A DNA stretch of 11,266 nt from the NCBI GenBank assembly GCA_026390285.1, contig JAPLGH010000105.1, positions 1-11,266 on the forward strand. Direction: 5' to 3'. The stretch is from Caldisericota bacterium (GTDB lineage Bacteria > Caldisericota > Caldisericia > Cryosericales > Cryosericaceae). A program made the translations under genes and the position numbers. The notes beneath the pieces are model-generated. The model saw nothing but the letters and a program-made list of their open reading frames with translations. It had not been told where the DNA came from and ran no database searches. Below, in pieces: positions 7,640 to 11,266 of the stretch; the first letter of the stretch is position 1, and each line of letters begins with the position of its first letter.

Positions 7640-8497
7640 ATGAAATACTTCATAAGTCTGGACATGGAGGGTATCGCAGGTCTTGCGTCATGGTCGGAAA
7701 CCAGTCAGGAGCAGCGAGAGCTCATGACCGGCGAGACATGCGCCACCATCGAGGGCATTCGGAGTGTCGATGGAGAAGCTGCTATCGTGATCGCCGACAG
7801 TCTCAGCTGTGGGCAGAACCTGCTGCTCGACAGGCTTCCACAGGACGTGCAGGTCGTGCGGGGCTACCCGCGCCCGCTGTACATGGTCGAAGGAGCAGAT
7901 GCAACCTGTGACGCAGCCCTGTTTGTCGGCTACCATGCTCCCATCGGAACGCGCAATGGGTCCATGGACCATACCTATTCCTCGTCCGCCATCTACGAGA
8001 TTCTGGCCAACGGACACGTCGTGGGCGAAACAGAACTCAACATGGTCCTGCTAGCCCGCCTGGGCATCCCGCTCATCTTTGCCAGTGGTGATGAGCAGTA
8101 CTGCGGGTTCTCGCAACAGTTCTTCCCTCACACCGTTTTTGTCACCACCAAGTGGGCCACCGGCCGGTATTCCCAGCGGATGCTGATGCCCGAGGCATCA
8201 AAGGCGCTGATCCGCGATGGAGCCGCCAATGCGACTCGTCGATTGATGACCCAGGGCCGCACCAACCTTGCTGATGCACAGCTTCAGGGAACTCTCCAGC
8301 ACGAGGTGCTGGTGGCGTCGCCCTCGACCTGGACTGTGCGCTTCCTGACGACCAGTGCCTGCGACGTCGCCGCCTGGATTCCTGGCACCCGACGTTCCGG
8401 CGGCCGTGAACTTTCGTACACCTCGGATGAGCCGACCGAGCTCTACCGGTTCCTGATGAGCTGCACGGTTGCAGGGAAGTACGACCGCGACCTGTAG
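7640..8497 (+). CDS. Peptidase family M55 protein (DppA-like D-aminopeptidase) with one altered zinc ligand
   Basis: The 285-residue product aligns with M55 D-aminopeptidases, ring-forming cytoplasmic di-zinc enzymes that release N-terminal D-amino acids from short peptides. Seen directly: DMEG (Asp8, Glu10), VGYHAP (His99), MDHTYSS (His111, the probable catalytic His) and GETELN (Glu130). These match the order and spacing of DppA residues Asp8, Glu10, His104, His115 and Glu133. The block that should read DSH-x-x-G-x-N reads DSLSCGQN (53-60): Leu55 (CTC) replaces the expected zinc ligand His60 of DppA. The protein may therefore bind one zinc or have altered activity. The GGGAGGGAGG site (7625-7634) lies 5 bases before ATG 7640, and the gene follows the C69 gene by 25 bases. 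It is the last gene of the operon, ended by the hairpin at 8520-8556. Confidence 0.87.
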   Translation: MKYFISLDMEGIAGLASWSETSQEQRELMTGETCATIEGIRSVDGEAAIVIADSLSCGQNLLLDRLPQDVQVVRGYPRPLYMVEGADATCDAALFVGYHAPIGTRNGSMDHTYSSSAIYEILANGHVVGETELNMVLLARLGIPLIFASGDEQYCGFSQQFFPHTVFVTTKWATGRYSQRMLMPEASKALIRDGAANATRRLMTQGRTNLADAQLQGTLQHEVLVASPSTWTVRFLTTSACDVAAWIPGTRRSGGRELSYTSDEPTELYRFLMSCTVAGKYDRDL

Positions 8498-8519
8498 CCC
8501 AACACGTCCTGTCAGTCGG

Positions 8520-8570
8520 TGACAACGCCGGACACATCACATGTCCGGCGTTGTCATATACATTTCTCAT
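8520..8570 (+). terminator. Rho-independent-type terminator after the peptidase operon
   Basis: GACAACGCCGGACA (8521-8534) pairs perfectly with TGTCCGGCGTTGTC (8542-8555), a 14-bp GC-rich stem with a 7-base loop; T8520-A8556 adds a fifteenth pair. The downstream tract (CATATACATTTCTC) is only moderately T-rich, so termination may be imperfect, but the position just after the M55 stop and before the lexA promoter fits. Confidence 0.78.
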
Positions 8571-8604
8571 CCTGACTATTTGCCTCCACCCACCTATCTA
8601 CCTA

Positions 8605-8645
8605 TTGCATTATTATAGAATAGTGTATACACTACACGTGTAGTA
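8605..8645 (+). promoter_or_regulatory. lexA promoter with two overlapping palindromes, candidate LexA operator
   Basis: A plausible promoter consists of TTGCAT (8605-8610), a 17-base spacer and TACACT (8628-8633). Over and just downstream of the -10 lie two perfect 14-base palindromes, TAGTGTATACACTA (8621-8634) and ACTACACGTGTAGT (8631-8644), sharing four bases. Both are built from GTGTA/TACAC-type half-sites. lexA genes are usually autoregulated through an operator in this position, so this is the natural candidate LexA box. It resembles neither the E. coli CTGT-N8-ACAG nor the Bacillus CGAAC-N4-GTTCG box. Repressor binding is inferred, not shown. Confidence 0.65.
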
Positions 8646-8658
8646 CCTACAATACAGT

Positions 8659-8663
8659 GGAGG
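8659..8663 (+). promoter_or_regulatory. Ribosome-binding site of lexA
   Basis: GGAGG is 3 bases before ATG 8667 and 6 bases before ATG 8670. The normal spacing favours the second of the two adjacent ATG codons as the start. Confidence 0.6.
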
Positions 8664-8669
8664 TGGATG

Positions 8670-9257
8670 ATGGAAGAACTGACCAGCAAGCAACAAGCCG
8701 TTCTGGAATTCATCGAGGCACATGCACGCCAGACTGGGTTCCGCCCCAGTCTGGAGGATGTACGGCGCCACTTTGGATTTAACTCCCTCAACTCGGTCGT
8801 CGTGTACGTCAAAACGCTCGAACGCAAAGGGTACCTCCCTCAACCGGACCTTATCAAGGGTACGCCGGCCACCCCATCGCTGATGATACCGGTGCTGGGC
8901 ACTGTCGCGGCCGGTGCCCCCATCCTGGCTGAGGAGAACATCGAGAAGTGGATCTTTGTCACCCCGCCGACGCCTGCGACTGCCGACTACTTTGGCCTCA
9001 AGGTCAAAGGGGACTCCATGATCGATGAACACATCGTGCCCGGGGATATCGTCGTCGTCCACAAACAGCAGACCGCAGACAATGGCGATATCGTTGTGGC
9101 AATGTTCGGAGACGAGGCAACCGTCAAGAAGCTGCACGAGGGAGATGACGGCATTTTTCTCATGCCGGCTAATCCTGCGTACCATCCTATTCCTGTCACC
9201 AGCGACGTAAGCATTATCGGCAAGGTTGTCGGCCTTGTCCGCGAGCATCTGTCCTGA
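8670..9257 (+). CDS. lexA: LexA-type SOS repressor (S24 self-cleaving protease)
   Basis: The 195-residue product has the standard LexA plan. The N-terminal winged helix-turn-helix (about 1-65) starts with LTSKQQAVLEFI and ends with LERKGYL. The C-terminal S24 domain keeps the cleavage site GTVAAGAP (Ala81-Gly82), the catalytic Ser116 in KGDSMID, and the general-base Lys153 in ATVKKL. LexA represses DNA-repair genes until RecA on single-stranded DNA triggers its self-cleavage. The recognition-helix region (SLNSVVVYVKTL) differs from the common S-x-N-A-x-x-x-H-L-x-x-L form, in line with the unfamiliar palindromes in its promoter. ATG 8670 is chosen by ribosome-site spacing; ATG 8667 would add one Met. 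The next gene starts 9 bases after the stop, with its Shine-Dalgarno overlapping the lexA TGA, so the genes form an operon. Catalytic residues are complete, so a functional repressor is expected. Confidence 0.94.
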   Translation: MEELTSKQQAVLEFIEAHARQTGFRPSLEDVRRHFGFNSLNSVVVYVKTLERKGYLPQPDLIKGTPATPSLMIPVLGTVAAGAPILAEENIEKWIFVTPPTPATADYFGLKVKGDSMIDEHIVPGDIVVVHKQQTADNGDIVVAMFGDEATVKKLHEGDDGIFLMPANPAYHPIPVTSDVSIIGKVVGLVREHLS

Positions 9258-9266
9258 GGAGGGCAT

Positions 9267-9545
9267 ATGAATCCTACATCTGGTTTCCCGGTCTCACCAA
9301 CCACGTCCGACAAGCTACCACTGCTCTACGTCGAGGAACGAGGCGGCCGTCTTTCCGCCTTTGTGTTCCGCGGCGAGGTCAAACATGTGGACCGTATCCT
9401 CAAGATGTGGGCCAATGGACGGTTTACCTCCGATCACACGGAGGATGCAACCTACTACACGATCATGAGCGACGACAAGATGATAGCGACGGTTGCGAGA
9501 GACAACGTCCATCGACACTGGTACATGGTCCGGCTGATGGATTGA
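9267..9545 (+). CDS. Small protein, possibly DUF6504-like, in the lexA operon
   Basis: This 92-residue protein has no catalytic motif that I recognise. After about 20 polar residues, a compact domain reads LSAFVFRGEVKHVDRILKMW, then a variable stretch, YYTIMSDDKMIATVAR, and ends HWYMVRLMD. The order (F-x-[FW]-RG, V-x-x-I/V-L-x-x-W, Tyr-rich strand, terminal W-x-x-x-R-x-x-D) resembles, from memory, the small DUF6504 family found near DNA-polymerase and repair genes in Actinobacteria and others; this is a tentative match. The start at ATG 9267 has GAGGAGGG (9256-9263) overlapping the lexA stop, so it should be translationally coupled to lexA and repressed with it. The dnaE-like frame begins immediately at its 3' end. 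A role in damage-tolerant synthesis is inferred from position only. Confidence 0.6.
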   Translation: MNPTSGFPVSPTTSDKLPLLYVEERGGRLSAFVFRGEVKHVDRILKMWANGRFTSDHTEDATYYTIMSDDKMIATVARDNVHRHWYMVRLMD

Positions 9546-11266
9546 CCTGGCCGGTGCCATCCGCTTCGACCGTGCGGCGCGTTCGGCTGGAGTCGCCCCC
9601 GTTTTTGGCTGTGAACTGACACTGCTCAACGATGAGTTAGACGACCGCGTTGTCGTCCTGGCCCGCGATCTGGAGGGATATCGCAACCTTTGTCGTCTGG
9701 TGACCTGTGCCCAAGCACACGGCCGCGCCCATCTGGGACTGACTCTCGGTCAGCTGGCTCCGTACGCCAACCACCTGGTCGCGTTGTATGGCAGTCCCGA
9801 GAGCCTGCTCTACCAGTCTCTGTCGACACGCCGGCCACGCAAGGCACGCCGCTTGCTGGAGGAGATGCGTGCACTTTTCGAGAGCAGCCTGTACCTGGAC
9901 GTTCAGAACCCCATGTTCGCCGACTCCACACGCCTGCTGTACCGCATGCGCCGACTATCCGATGAAACCGGTGTGCCCGCTTGCGCCACCGGCGGCATTA
10001 CTCATCTGAACCGCGTCGACGCAGAGGTACGCGAGATGCTGCTGGCCATTGGTTCACTGGAAGACGTCGACGCCCGCAGCAGGCAGTCCCATGTCAACGC
10101 CGAGAACTGGTTCAGGGGAGCAGATGAGATGCAGGAACTGTTTGCTGACTGGCCCGAGGCGCTGTCCGCCAGTGGACGCATCGCGGCGGAATGCCAGGTA
10201 GAACTGCCTCTGGACGGCTTCAAGACTCCCAGCTCGGTGCTGACGGCGACACGCAGTCTCCGCGATATCGTCTATGCCGGCGCCCGGGAAAAGTACGGCA
10301 TCGTCACCACTGCCGTCGAGGAACGTATCGAGCACGAACTGGGGATCATCCGGCGCATGCACATGGACGAGTACTTTCTCATCGTACGCGACATCATCGA
10401 GATAGCGCGGCGCAAAGGGGTCGCCTACTCGGGGCGTGGGTCGGGAGCCAATTCCATCGTCTGTTACTGCATCGACGCCACACAGGTCGATCCCATCCAG
10501 TGCAACCTGCTGTTTGAACGGTTCCTCAACGAGGGGCGCAAGAGCCTGCCCGACGTGGATATCGATTTCGACGCATTGCGCCGGGACGAGGTCGTGTCCG
10601 AACTGTTTGCTGTATATGGCGAAGACAGGGTCTGCCGCGTAGCCAACGTGAACACGTACAACATCCGCGGCGCTTTTCGCGACGTAGGCAAAGCATTGGG
10701 GTACAGCAAAGAGGAAGTCGACGATGCTACCCGGCTTCTGCCCTGGTACAGTCACCGCCGCATCAGCGAGGTCATCGCCAAGCTGCCCGAGCTGGCCACG
10801 TTCCCCTATGGGAGCATCGAACGCTGGATATCTCTGGCCGAGCGTATCATGGGGCTACCCCGCACGCTGTCTACCCACCTGGCGGGGTTGATCATCGCAC
10901 CCTTCCCTCTCACCGACCTGATCCCCCTCGAACCATCAGGTACTGGTTGTCTCATCACGCAGTACGACAAGGACGATGTCGAGCGTCTGGGCCTGGTCAA
11001 GATGGATCTGCTGGGATTGCGTACCCTGTCCGCTGCAGTGGAAGCAACTGCGATGGTTCGCACCGAGACGGGCACAGACCTCAGCCTGTCGACCATCCCC
11101 ATGGACGACCAGCCGACCTACCGCCTGTTGCGCGAAGCTCGCACACTAGGTGTCTTCCAGCTCGAGTCGCCAGGCATGCGCAACCTGCTGCTCAAGCTGC
11201 AGCCAGTCTGCTACACCGATATCATGGCTAACGTTTCGCTGTTCCGTCCCGGCCCCATGGCAATGA
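9538..11266 (+). CDS. dnaE2: DnaE2-like DNA polymerase III alpha subunit; N-terminal start missing, 3' end outside window
   Basis: The frame is open from 9538 (after an in-frame TGA 9535-9537) to the window end, about 575 codons. It begins inside a PHP domain (LAGAIRFDRAARSAG, FGCEL, LARDLEGYRNLCRLV), then the polymerase core: GRGSGANSIVCY, LLFERFLNEGR, the catalytic PDVDIDF with Asp codons at 10558 and 10564, VKMDLLGLRT with the third Asp at 11005, and GVFQLESPGM. It ends at SLFRPGPM. GRGS-x-ANS with VCY is closer to error-prone DnaE2 than to replicative DnaE1 (GRGSAAGS). All three catalytic Asp are present, so the core looks active. About 45 expected N-terminal PHP residues (HxH and TDH motifs) are absent, and no ATG, GTG or Shine-Dalgarno lies at the start; ATT 9541 or CTG 9547 are the only nearby options. 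The later PHP motif reads ATGGITH where active domains have ND-x-H. Position behind lexA suggests SOS-induced translesion synthesis. Confidence 0.85.

Noticed and set aside
9267..9545. Possibility that the missing DnaE N-terminus is hidden here by a frameshift
   Set aside because: I read the other forward frame leading into dnaE; it carries TGA and TAG at 9481-9486 and no H-x-H or TDH motif, and the annotated small gene has its own good start and end.
9690..10009. Forward open frames in other frames across the dnaE region
   Set aside because: They overlap the frame that encodes a continuous DnaE match with catalytic Asp residues and are Arg/Pro/Ser-rich shadows.
1..11266. CRISPR array, tRNA, rRNA or insertion sequence
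   Set aside because: No spaced direct repeats, cloverleaf-like sequence, rRNA core sequence or transposase motif was found on reading the window.

Overview
All genes recognised here lie on the + strand of a fairly GC-rich bacterial chromosome fragment, with short intergenic gaps and clear Shine-Dalgarno sites. The taxon cannot be fixed from the window. The mix (rhomboid and ABC exporter of a type common in Chloroflexota, peptide-degrading genes, LexA with a DnaE2-like polymerase) would suit an uncultivated anaerobic peptide or sugar user from Chloroflexota, Caldisericota/Cryosericota or a similar phylum. That is a low-confidence guess.

Layout. (1) 1-527: the 3' part of a rhomboid intramembrane protease. 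(2) 700-2619: a half-size ABC exporter whose nucleotide-binding domain carries an unusual insertion of about 40 residues. (3) 2736-4812: a two-gene operon of a GPH/MFS_2-type sugar:cation symporter and a small PAP2-like membrane protein. (4) 4952-8497: a three-gene operon of a MalY/PatB-type C-S lyase/aminotransferase, a C69 dipeptidase and an M55 D-aminopeptidase-like protein, closed by a strong hairpin at 8520-8556. (5) 8605-11266: a probable SOS mutagenesis operon of lexA behind a promoter with two overlapping perfect palindromes, a small DUF6504-like protein, and a DnaE2-like polymerase that runs off the window.

The 4952-8497 operon reads as a cytoplasmic peptide-breakdown module: two unrelated peptidases free amino acids (possibly D-amino acids or Cys conjugates), and the PLP enzyme removes sulfur and ammonia from cysteine-type products, giving pyruvate. 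The lexA operon reads as an autoregulated DNA-damage response.

Most notable points: the dnaE frame opens only after the place where the first PHP metal-binding motifs (HxH and TDH) should be; the lexA promoter has a double palindrome unlike the classical E. coli or Bacillus LexA boxes; the M55 protein has Leu where a zinc-ligand His is expected; and the ABC exporter has an insertion between A-loop and Walker A. No rRNA, tRNA, CRISPR array or transposase was seen.
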